DNA of 64,000 bases, taken from NCBI RefSeq assembly GCF_030867145.1, contig NC_134414.1, positions 65,135,397 to 65,199,396 of the forward strand, given 5' to 3'. The notes under the pieces were generated by a model. It was not told where the DNA came from. It did no database searches and saw only the letters and a program-made list of their open reading frames with translations. The position numbers were made by a program, and so were the translations under genes. Below are positions 32,909 to 44,458 of this stretch, one piece after another; position 1 is the stretch's first letter; each line of letters begins with the position of its first letter. The stretch is from Opisthocomus hoazin (taxonomy: Eukaryota; Chordata; Aves; Opisthocomiformes; Opisthocomidae).

Positions 32909-33025
32909 GGAGGTGTGAATGTGGCCAATGCACTTGTTTCCCTCCAGGAGACAACAGGGTTCATGGCAAAAACTGTGAATGTGATGATCGACAGTGTGAA
33001 AATGTGGACGGCGATATCTGTGGGG
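32909..33025 (+). CDS. ITGBL1: ITGBL1 coding exon, integrin EGF-like repeat (about the seventh)
   Basis: A 117-bp phase 1-1 exon with AG at 32907 and donor GTATGC at 33026. It reads [17 protein letters not shown], then [18 protein letters not shown], with eight cysteines in the integrin EGF pattern CxCGxCxC...CxCDD..C. ITGBL1 is a secreted protein built of ten such repeats, related to the stalk of integrin beta subunits but without the ligand-binding I-like domain, transmembrane segment or tail. It has been linked to modulation of integrin signalling in cartilage and stroma. The PPGD-plus-CECDD signature matches the seventh repeat as I recall it. Earlier repeats must lie left of the window. 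The exon is open past its donor for 50 bases. Assignment is firm because all four downstream exons fit in order and phase. Confidence 0.95.
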
Positions 33026-36000
33026 GTATGCGTTCATTTAATATCATACCGTATTATATCATATCATTAATATAAATTTTGTCAGTTTATAACTTTGTGT
33101 TCCCTCTGACTTTCTAACATGTCACTATAGGCTATGGATGTAATTGATTAATTGTAATAGATCATAGATTTTTGTAAGTAACAAGCTCTATATACAGTGA
33201 ATATTTTAGTGAATATTTATTTTAATACTTCAGAAATACTAAGAATGAAGTAGACTAAATACACCTAGTAGCATAAATGTAAGTGCTGTAATATATCCCA
33301 GATTCCGTCAGTGTTCATTAGAGAAGAATACAGACACAGGAAAACCTAAAAAATGAGGTAATTTTACTTTGTGTTCAGTGCAGTTGATGTTTTACAGAGA
33401 ATGTTGTGTTTTACCTATAGGTTGTAATGACCAGCAATACTTTTGAATATTTCATATTCACTAACAGTGATATGTCTGTTTTCTAAAAAAGTGGTGAAAA
33501 TATATTACGAAAGAATCTAAAATGCTTGAGATACATTGTCACAGCAAACGTACATGCAGATGGTTTATTATAATGTTGACAGTGAAAACCTTGCTTTTTG
33601 ATTTTTCAGTAATGTGTGTTGGTGTTAAGCAGTATTTCAAGTTAGCTTTAGATATGTAAATGTGTACATACCATATAGTATTTTAAAAACAGGTGAGTAG
33701 TATTTGTCCTAAATGCCGTCTTTCTAGATTTTATTTGCTTTATTTTAAAAATTAGTCTTTGATTCTTAATATTAACAAAGTAGTTGGTATGAATAATGAC
33801 ACATTTTATTATATTCCTTGTTTCTATATAAGAAAAAAACATATTGTTTCATAATCCTTGTGTACATAAAAAATTCTGACTACAGGGAATATTTCTTCAA
33901 GGTCTCTGCCATGCAGAATATAGGCATATATTTAATATTCTAGTTTGAATGTCTAACCAGCCATAAAAGTGGTTTATAACATTCAGCATAATTCAATAAT
34001 ATGAAAGTGTAGAAAAAGAGTAATTTGAAGTTAATTTTGTATAAAGGACATGAAAGCAAATAAAAGCACTGAAAAGCTGGATCATATTTGTTATAAATTA
34101 GGTAGTTGGGAACCAAAATTCATCCTTTTCTGTGGTTAAAAATATCTCTTTCATTTATATCATTCATATGTTAAGCTATTTGATGACAATGCTTCAATGT
34201 TAATACTGCTAATTAAATTCCATATTTTGGAAATTATAGACAAAAATTCCATTCTTTGTTGTTGGGAAGGATACAGTGACAATTTTAATTTTTGTTGGTC
34301 GCTAAAGCACATCACACTTAAATGCATAATCACCTCAACACTTGAGCCAGTGTCCAGTATTTTACCGTGCAGCAGACGCTCTAGGTCACACTGTAATCTG
34401 AATAAACTCTCCCCTTCAGTCTAAATAGATTTATCCAAAGAGAATGGCAGAAATTAATTGATTAATTTAAAAACCACACACTTTAAGATTATTTTCCTAA
34501 TATTGAAACAACAAATAGAAAGTAAAGCCAGCTCAGAAATTTACAAATCAGTTCTAGTCTCAAACTCAACATTTCCACTTTCATTCAAGCTGCTAGTTTA
34601 GTTACTAATGATCCTCTGCAGGTGAAAGCAATTATATGCAAAAACGTTGTTCAAGTGACTGTGCCCTGTTTGAAATTGCACTGCGCAGTGTCTGTTGACA
34701 GGACTTCAGAAGGCCCACCCTGTGATTTTTGCTGTTCTGGGGAGCTGAGCTTATTCCTAATTCTTTTCCCAAAATCGTAGATTAAACACCAAATCAGGAT
34801 TCCTGTTATCCTGGGCTTTCTTGTAAGTAAAGTGAGAGGAGGAAGCATGGCAGAAGGTGAAGATTACATCCACCAGGATCTGAGCTGGCCTCTGAAGTGC
34901 CTCAAGGGAGACTAGAGCACCTTTGCTCACTCACAACTGTCTGAACTTGGTGAGGTGAAGCTGGTCTCTAGACTTTTGGTCTTCCCGATTAGAAGTCGTG
35001 CCACTGCTAATACCATCTTCCAAAAATTTTTGGGTATCTGTGGTAGATCTGTTGGGATTCCAATGGCAAATAATTGGCAGATTATTTTTTCATATACTTG
35101 ATATTTTATTTCTTGTGCTGTCTATGCTATTTCTAAATATAATTTGGTATATTTTTAGATTATTCTAGATTTGGTTGTAATTTACTCCTTGAAGCATGTT
35201 CCTATGTTGTTATTATTATTATTATTGTTGTTGTTGTTGTTGTTTCATGATTCCACCCACTTTTCTTCTTTTACAGCCAGGAACTGGTTTCCCCTTTCTC
35301 TGTTTCTGTCCCATGCCACTGAAGTGTGTCTTTGTTCACACTTCTCTGGTTCTTCTATATGAAGTGCGCTGAGATTCAAAGTAACAAACATAGATGTCTT
35401 ACTGATCATTCCATTCACTTCCATACACCACTTCTTCTCCTGGCTGCTGAAGCACTGGAGTGGGTCCTTCTCTCATTTACCCTCTCCCTCCCTTTTTTCT
35501 TTATTTTTTTCTTTTTTTTTTTACTTCTGGCAGATCCTGAAACCTTATTTTCTTTGACCATCCAGTGTCCACTTGTGCTTCTGACTCACCTGCCTCAAGA
35601 GGCCACCCCCACCCCAGTAACTTAAGGCAGCACCTATTTCGGTGTGAACACTAAGTATAGGAATGTTTGTCTTCAGAGACTCCCCCTCAATTGCAGCTTT
35701 CTGTTCACTAACCATTTAGCAAGCAAATTCCCCTCACCTTCCCTCACCTTCAAACTCATAATATGAGCCGTTTACCCCTTATGCATTTTCTGTGACTTCA
35801 TCTTTCACTTGGTTTCCACCAACATTTTCACTGAAATGTCTATTCCCACAATTTCTGACCAAATGTAGGAGTTTCTGTCATTGCTATCCGTTTCAGATCC
35901 ACAACAGCCTCTGATGTTGCTGATAGCTTCAGCTCCAGTCTTTAGTAATTGTCAAATGTTTTGCTTGGCTATCACTTTCTACTTTGACAGTATTTTAAAT

Positions 36001-36735
36001 GTTTCCTTTGATATACAGTATTTCTCATATCTCCCTTTTCTTGAGATTCTACTGATTTTAACCTTATTTTCTTTCCCCTTTTGCAACTTATCTATCCACA
36101 GAACTTCTCTCATTAATTTTGCTCTAGTGTCACTCACATCTCTCTTCCTTTTGGGTTTGTCCATACTTCAATGTCAGTCTGAACCTCTTGACACCTCTTG
36201 CTGAACTACTCATTCCTTCCTCTTTCCGTCTTTTCTTTTCATTACTGTTTTTCTACCATTGTTGCTACCTAGGCAATCACTGTCAGGACCTAAGCCCTTG
36301 CTGGCAGCTGTAGCTTCAGAGAATTGTAAGCGGGACTCTGTGAATGTGCAGGGTCTGATGGTGAGCACTGAGTGGAAGACCAGTGCTTTCAGATTAAATG
36401 CACGCTGAAATGAGAAATGTGAATGACAGCCTAAATGATTTGAATCAGAATTGTTACTGGCCTCTTCTGACCAGCAGAGATTGATTAATAGCTTGCTTTC
36501 CAGACCAGCTGTCTCTGTGATGGTAGAAAGACATGAGGCAAAAGATATGATAAATTAGGGTACAACTGAGTGAAACCCTATTACCATGTTTCTGCATGAT
36601 TGTAGTGAGTCATTCACTTAAAAATTCAGCTGTCCATCATTGCAGTAGCAGGAATAGAGACATTATGTCTCCACAAAGACAAAGGTTGCAGGAGGACTCG
36701 GCATAGTTTCCACAGCACTCTGCTATTAGAAATGG
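33026..36735 (+). other. ITGBL1: ITGBL1 intron, first part
   Basis: AT-rich unique intron sequence. It holds an ATT/GTT microsatellite (35206-35245) and a pyrimidine-rich block at about 35440-36240. No exon-like CxCGxC coding segment is seen. Confidence 0.55.
35206..35245. repeat. Compound (ATT)n(GTT)n microsatellite
   Basis: ATT repeats at about 35209-35227 pass directly into GTT repeats to about 35244. The frame through it gives a Leu run, which is not evidence of coding. Confidence 0.92.
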
Positions 36736-37290
36736 ATTCATAGAATCATTGAATGTTTTGGGTTGGAAGGGACAATTACAAACCATCTAGTCCAAGCCCC
36801 TTGCCATGGCCTGGGACATCTTTCACTAGATCAGGTTGCTCAAAGCCCCATCCAACCTGGCCTTGAACATTTTAAATGACAGGGCCTCCAAAACTTCTCT
36901 GGGCAACCTGTTCCAGTGCCTCACCACTCTCAGAGTAAAGAATTTCTTTCTTATATCTAGTCTAAATCTACCCTCCCTTAGTTTAAAGTCATTGCCCCTT
37001 GCCCTATCACTCCGTGCCCTGGTAAAAAGTCCCTCTCCAGCTTACTTGTAGCCCCCTTCAGGTACTGGAAGGCCGCAGCCTTCTTGTCTCCAGCCTGAAT
37101 AACCCCAACGCTGTCAGCCTTTCCTCATAGCAGAGGTGTTCCAGCCCTCTGATCATATTTGTGGCCCTCCTTTGGACCCACTCCAGCAGGTCCATGTCTT
37201 TCTTTTACTGGGGACCCCAGAGCTGGATGCAGTACTCTAGGTTGGGTCTCACGAGAGTGAAGTGCAGGGGGAATCACCTCCCTCATTGTG
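36736..37290 (-). mobile_element. CR1 LINE 3' fragment
   Basis: Antisense CR1 starting at its 3' end with TTCATAGAATCATTGAATG and GGGTTGGAAGGGAC, and running through the HWNRLP-encoding and ERLSYEERL-type blocks to GAATCACCTCCCTC. Frames are interrupted. It ends near 37290. Confidence 0.92.
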
Positions 37291-39401
37291 CTTGCCAGGT
37301 CCTCATGTCATCTTCTCCTTCATTTGTCTGCCGCTGTATAGAGACTTAATATACTATGGCTGGAGGAGGTGCCTCGTGCAGCCTTTTTAAGATTGGTATG
37401 TTCTACCTAAAGGTCCGTTCCCTACAGTTCAGTTTTTTTCAATAATGTAAGATTCGCCCAGGTGTATTGCAGTGTTGATCCACAGCAATATTTAACGCCA
37501 TGGGCTTTTTGGCTTTACTTTGTTCTTCGAGTCTTTCTTGTGCAAGTTAATTTCGGTTGGTGCACACACATGACCAGAGAATCACAGGTTTTCCAGCACA
37601 AGTTTTTTTTTGGCATGGCTGTGTCACTGATATACACCAGGCTTGATATTTACTTATTTTGTATCCTGGTGAGAGATACTTCTCTCTCTCCTCTGAGGTT
37701 ATGGCTGTGCTGCTAGCTGCAGATGTGTCCTGTGCTTTCAAGTGTTATTTGTTCCCCTACTGTGTCCAGTCGTGTTTTTCAGTTGATGTCATTGCTGGCT
37801 GCTCCACCCTCACTGGGTTTACTGTTGTCCATTATGTTCTGTTCTCTTTCAGAATTGAGGGCAGGCAGGCAACAAAAATTCAGGACAACAGTAAAGATCA
37901 ATTTGAAATTGATTCGATAACGCTCTTAACTCATTTTGATTTGTTCTCTGGACCATTACTGGCCTAGCTGTCAGTTTTTGTCAATGTAACAAGTAGCAAC
38001 CACTGAAGGAATAAAACAGAAGCCCTTTTGGGTCCCCTGCGTGCTACTGATTGGTGCAGGATTATGCTGTGTAAAAGCTCTACAATAAAAAGGAACCCAG
38101 CAAAAAGAGTAAAAAATTGGTTGAAGCACCACACAAGTTCTTCACTAGGGCTACTGGCAAAGGTTGAGACTCCTAAACATAGCAAGGCCCTGCATATTTC
38201 TAGGGATGTTCCCATTTTGTTTTATGTCAGTATTTCAGTCTGTGCTTCATATAGTGGGCCACCAATTAGACAATTAGCTTTGATAAGACCTTTTAATATT
38301 TAGTCATGGATGTTTGCACTGTCCTCAACACTAAGAAACAACTAAGCCTCTGGTCATCCCAGTAAGCCAGTTCTTTGGCTGGTGACAACAGAATACTTTG
38401 AGAAGTCTCATTTGTTTATTTTCAAGTGAGCAAGATCATTTTGATGACTTTTTAACTATTTGTTTTGGCCATGGCACAATAAAATTATGACTTTAGAGGT
38501 CTTCACCAGCCTTAATGATTCCATGATTCTATGAAAATATAATCCTGACACTGTAGGGAATCCAGTTGTGTAACAGCATGTTCTATCCTGTCACATCAAA
38601 GAGTAAATGCAGCTATATATTTGTTTGTTTATACCAATGCCTTTTGTTAAAAGGCATTAGTTCTCATCAGTTCGAGATTCTGGTTGTAGTATAAAGGCTT
38701 GTAAAAGTTGGAGCAGCTGATCTATTATTGGAGGAAATGCTGAGGTAATTAATATTTCCCTCCTTACTCAGGTCTGCCTTCACTCCTCTTTGTCCTCTAA
38801 CTGTAGGAAACCAGTGCAGCAAAACTCTGTATGAGACTTTATTGGAGTGGAAGTTAATATTTCTTTTGTAAAAACCCCAAGTACATTAATTTTCACAACT
38901 CAGGTGTATTCTGTCCTTGATTTCATTGACTTGCATTCTCACATCCACATACAAGTGTTAGAGCATCTGAATTTAACTAGTTTGGTCAGGATCCCGTGTG
39001 TGTGACACACAAGATAGACAAGAGATGCCGCCCATCAATTTCTCAGTAAGTCTTTTTATTTCTTCTTGACTGTCAACAATAAACCGGTTTTAAGACACAT
39101 CTTTTATATTGTTTATCACCCATCAGCTAGGGTGATCCTTTTGACTCACAATGTTGCTTGCTTTCATCTCTGTAAGTTTTTGGCAAGTCTGGTGCCTGTT
39201 CTCTATGCTTCCTCATTTTTGACATTCTTAGGACAACGCTGTTCTTGTTGTAGTCACAAGAAAAGGAATGACAGAAGTTATGTGCTCTGTCTGTGATGAC
39301 ATCCTTTGTTGCTGAACACACAGTGTTCTGATGACAAGTCACCATGAAAGTCATCATAGCGTTGTTTTACAGGAGTGGAGACCTGCTGGTTTTGACAAAA
39401 T
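37291..39401 (+). other. ITGBL1: ITGBL1 intron
   Basis: Non-coding unique sequence between CR1 copies. It holds a short CR1 relic at 38493-38534 and a 10-bp hairpin (AATGCCTTTT at 38636-38645, AAAAGGCATT at 38649-38658, loop GTT). Confidence 0.5.
38493..38534 (+). mobile_element. Very short CR1 3' relic, sense
   Basis: GACTTTAGAGGTCTTCACCA, then TTAATGATTCCATGATTCTA resembles the last 40 bases of CR1, including two terminal octamer-like units. It is short and decayed, so the confidence is moderate. Confidence 0.55.
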
Positions 39402-40170
39402 AATCATAGAATAGAATCATAGAATGCTTTTGGATTGAAGGGACCTTCAGAGTTCATCTAGCCCAACCCCTCTGCAGTGAGCAGGGACATCTTCAACTAG
39501 AGCAGGTTGCTCAGAGCCCTGTCCAACCTGGTCTTGAATATTTCTAGGAATGGGGCCTCCACTACCACTGTGGACAATCTGTTCCAGTGTTTCACCACCC
39601 TCATTGTGAAAAATTTCTTCCTTATATCCAGTCTAAACCTACCCTCCCTTAGTTTGAAGCCGTTAATCCTTGTCCTGTCACAATAGGCCTTGCTAAAAAT
39701 ATTTTTCCCATCTTTCCTGTAGGCCCTCTTGAAGTAATGAAAGGCCACAATAAGGTCTCCCTGAAGCCTTCTCTTCTCCAGGCTGAACAGTCCCAACTCT
39801 CTCAGCCTTTCCTGATAGGAGAGGTTCTCCTGCCTTTGGATCATTCTTGTGGCCTCCTCTGGATCCAGTCCAACAGATCCATGTCTTTCTCATGCTGAGG
39901 GCTCCAGAGCTGGACATGGGACTCCAGGTGAGGTCTCACCAGAGCAGAGCGGAGGGGCAGAATCACCTCCCTCGACCTGATGGCCACGCTTCTCTTGGTG
40001 CAGCCCCGAATACGGTTGGCCTTCTGGGCTGTGAGTGCATGTTGCTGGGTCATGTCCAGCTTTTCATCCACCAGTACCCCCAACTCCTTCTTGGCAGGAC
40101 TGCTTTCAATCCCTTCATCCCCCAGCCTGTATTGATAGTGGGGTTGCCCCAACCCACGTGCAGGACCTAA
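39402..40170 (-). mobile_element. CR1 LINE 3' fragment
   Basis: Antisense CR1 of about 770 bp. The terminal repeats AATCATAGAATAGAATCATA are at its start. The - strand frames contain [19 protein letters not shown] (from the 39841-40242 frame) and [20 protein letters not shown] (39497-39844 frame), so the ORF is split by a frameshift near 39840. It ends near 40170 just after the block encoding HYQYRL. Confidence 0.93.
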
Positions 40171-43100
40171 TAATACATTACTCAGATTTACTGCTATGAA
40201 TATATGGTTGGTTATAAGTACAGGTTGTGTTTTTAACCTCATTGTGGTGTTTCTTCTGGTGCTTACCTACACATTTCCATTCATACATAATTCACACCAG
40301 TTTAGGTTTCCAGTATAAGTCCCTATGTATTGGCAGAGGACAAGGGAAAAGCTGTGGTTTATAAGGTGTACGTATACTTAAAGCCACAATTCCCTGCTTT
40401 TCAATGTTTTAAACTTTTACAATAGGGACAGAAGCTTCTACTTCACGTCCTCACAACTAGAGAAGGATTCTAGGATCACATAGTCATCACCAGGACGTAC
40501 AGTGGAAGTGTTCCCTCTCAAAAGTTGGTATAACTTGCCCCTAATTACCATACTCCTTTGAATATAAATCTTTCATTACTATCCAGCCAGGTAAAGTAAT
40601 TTGATTCAGAGGAAGTACTGCCTGCCTTTCTTTTTTTTTGAGTATAACTGTGTGTTATTATATGATAAAGATATATAACAGAAACAGCAAATCTTTTTTA
40701 TGAAAGTTCTATAATCATACTCAAGAATCATGAATTATATTTCTTTTTGTCATCTGTTCAGTGAAGCAGAAACATGATATTTTCAGATAGCATGTTCTTA
40801 TGAGGACCAATAAGGCTATAACCATAAAAATGATAGAGTTATGATTAATGATATGCTTCATTAAGCGAAGCTAACTATTGATATTATGGTGCAGTTGCTG
40901 TCAGACAATCACCTCATTTCTTGCACTAATGTTGCTTCACAGAAACAGAAGTGTCTAGGACATTTATAGAACTCTCTAATATTCCTAAAATGCAAATTAG
41001 GAGAGAAAAATAATACCAGCCTATCTCGTAGCCGAAGCACTGACTGGTCTGAAAATCCAGAAATATGAATTCAACTCCTAACTCTACCATGGCTTCTCAG
41101 ACTACATGGGACATCATTTGAAAGTCTTCAGTTGCGTAGCTAGGCATCTTGCATGATTTCTGATGCTCAAGGCTACCCTTGTCTAACCCCAGCTTGGCTC
41201 CTCAAGGACACAGGGATGCCTACATAGCTGTTGCCATCACAACAATGTCCTTAGTGTCTTAGGGTATGTCAAATGGCACTAGGCGTCTGAAATGAACCCG
41301 TAATTTCTCTGTGGTTCCTGTTATGTCAAAATAATATTTTACTCCCTGTCCAAGAAGTTTTACATTTCTATTGGAAAGTCTTCAGAACAGGCACCATGAT
41401 CTTTTGACTGAGGAATCTGTAATACATATAGTTGTTACAGAATTCACTAGATATTTTTATACTATTTAGTAGAAAATTTGTATTGTGGTATTTGTTATTG
41501 AAAAATGCAGTTGATTCTCCTGGGAAAATAAAAAAGTTCAAACACATGCTTACTGGGTAAAACTGACGATAAAAAAAAAGTGAAAATTACTGTATTAGCT
41601 AGCAGGGAAGTCAGAGTCTACCTGGCATAAAGCTAGTTTGATTTAGGCTTTTATTTTGACAACACTAAGTGGAAAGTTAATGATTCAATGCCTGTGTCCT
41701 TGCACTTAACTATTTCATTCTAGCTCTGAGGCACCTCCAGGGGCAGCAACAGATAAATTCAAAAGGATCAGTGGGTATTGAATTAGATACGAGAGTAACT
41801 GATGTAGCCAGTATAGGTATTAATGTGCATAGTATATTCTGTATTAAATCAATTTGGTTTTACTTGGCTAATTTTGCTTTCCTAATTTTTCTTAGAATCG
41901 CATGACAGATTTCTGCCCTGGTCACCCAGATGTTTGTGCAGGTGTATGAGAAGTTGAGACTTTACATAGATGCCCAGAGAATGTAGTATGTTTAGTTTTT
42001 CAGATAGCATATAACAGAATTTAGGTTGGCAGAAAGATTTTTAATTGAATCTTTCTGTTAAAATGAGCAGTAAAGGAACTGCTAATGAAACAACGTTTAA
42101 GCTGATTAATAGATACTAATTCACAAAGGCCAAAAGGGCTTATATGTTGAATCTTGTGTATTAGGCTAGAAAAAGCATTACACTATACCCAGGCTTTCCC
42201 TGTGTTGAAGTCTGTGTAGTGTGTGCAACTAAAGCCTGTCTCTGAGAAGGGCAGCCAGCCACACTCTGAAGACACCAAGACATGCACAGCCCATGCCAAC
42301 ATCACTAACAAGTTTGTTCCAATAGCCATCATCCTTGTTTGAAACGCTGTTGTTTCTTAAATGAATTTGTCAGTATCAGCTTTTCTCTCTGGTTCTCTGT
42401 CTTTCTCTGGTCGTTTGAGAGTCCCCATTCCAGTACTTTCAAAGGTAGTTCAGATCCTGCTGAAACACTTCTTAGTCTTTTTTTTTTTTTTTTCGTAGCC
42501 TAAGCAGGTACAGATCTTTGAAGTTCTTTCAACAAGCTGTTTTCTCTGCCCTTTGAATTCTTTGGAACTTTTTGGGACTCTTCCAAGTTTTTAAAATCTC
42601 TTCAGATGTGGATATCACAGTGAGTTGTGGGACTTCAATGACTATATCTCATCAGTGCTCTAAATGTTCCTACTAATTTTTGTTCCTACTCACTTCTCTC
42701 CTGTTATATGCCTATGAGGATGGCATTAGCCCTTTTCACTGCAGTTTCACTTGAAGTGTTTACTGAGGTGCCTGCCTGTTGTGTTCCTCAAACTGGAGCC
42801 ACAGTCCACCTCTATTAGACTTCGACAATATTAAGTGACCTGTTATGGAAACGTGATAGACAATTAGTATTTCACTTCACATTTATATTAGGTTTGTCTA
42901 ACTGCAGTTGTCAGAACTGTTTCAGTCTTATGGCATTCTCTGGTTATTCAGTAAAAATAAAAATAAAAAATAAGTGACCCAGTAATGTTTTTACCAACTC
43001 TTCTGACATATTTGGACCAGTTAAGAAAGCCTTCTCACTCAGAAATATTTCTCCCAGATAGATGTTTTATAATATTCTATTACCTTAACACTGTAATGAA

Positions 43101-44415
43101 ATGTTCTTTATCATAGTCCTGTAATAAAAAATAGAAAATTCTGTTTGTATTTAAATACACAGAGAAATATTTACTTCATTTACTGTATTGTTCTAAATCA
43201 GAGATCCTGCTTTATGCTGAGATTTTTCATATTCCTAGTACACTTTTAAAACTTCATATTTTTCATCCAGTTACAGATTTTTGGATTTGATGGTTTTTTT
43301 CCTATTATGTCCTTTTTATTCACAACAAAATTTCTCATTTATATTGCTTGCTATCCAGTTGGTCTTTCTTACTTTTGCTGTACAGTCTCCTCATACCTAA
43401 CTCGTAGCGTCTCTCCACTATTAAACATGGGCCAGCTTCTCTCTTCCTGTGGAAAAATGTTGTTGGTCTATCAGATAAATTCTTCATACAGGACAATCAA
43501 ATTCATATTTCTATAGCTGAAGACTTTTTTCCCCCATTTCTGGTTAATATTGACTTTATTATATACTTATTTTATTATTTTAGTTTGAGAAACTTGTTCT
43601 CCTGAAGTGCCAAATTCTGGTTTGGCCTGGCCTCAGTTCACCCTTCGTTATAATCAATTACTCTATAAATAAGAGCCATCTTCCTCTTCAATGATTACTT
43701 AAGCTTTTTCATCATGCTCACATTTCCATGTAGTGGTGCCTTTAGTATCATAAAATTATCATGCAGTTTTTTGGGGAACTCCATCAACAGTTGCATGAGT
43801 AGTCCTAAACTGAAGTTCCCCACAACCACACGGTTTTGTTTCCAGGCATAGTAAGAAATAATTCATCCTGGTGTCCAGTTTGTTTTGGGTTGATTTGGGT
43901 TATAATGGACACCTGCTAATAATCTGTCACAGCTTGCTTTGTTGCTGCATTCATATTTCACATTTAAATCCTCTGGTTTAGATAAATTGGGTTTATTGAG
44001 AATTCTAAACAAAGTGACAGTATCTTCAACATCATCTCTTTCTCTCCTTTGCCTCTCCCTGATCACAGTCTTTCTCTTGATTGGAGATTAATGTTTAAAA
44101 CATTCTGTTAAATATTTAAATGTTCATTAACACAGATTTTTATGAATGAAGAACTATAGTCTCAGAGCCATTGCAATATGCAATTTGTTTGTGATTTTAA
44201 GTGTTTCATGTTAAATCTGAATCTATGATAGACCAACACTTTCCAGTAAATCTGCTTAATTTGTGTAGTTAAATCAGTATTTTACCGTGTTAACCAATTC
44301 AGTTAGGTTGGACTTCTTCAGTCAGAGATTTTTCTTTTACCTTTTGCTCTGATTGCTGTATTCTTGAATTTTATACTCCTCTATGAAGGGAATTATATTC
44401 AGATCTAAAAGGACC

Positions 44416-44458
44416 TATGAGCAAGAGCAGCCCCTTTTTGTTGCTGCTCTTGCTCATA
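44416..44458. repeat. Perfect 16-bp inverted repeat, 11-base loop
   Basis: TATGAGCAAGAGCAGC (44416-44431) and its exact complement (44443-44458) surround CCCTTTTTGTT. On the + strand RNA this gives a strong short hairpin. The stem is shorter than a typical pre-miRNA. Confidence 0.93.

Noticed and set aside
42700..44050. Possible ancient CR1/L3-like LINE fragment
   Set aside because: Only scattered phrases are suggestive; no terminal repeats or alignable frame, so no feature was called.
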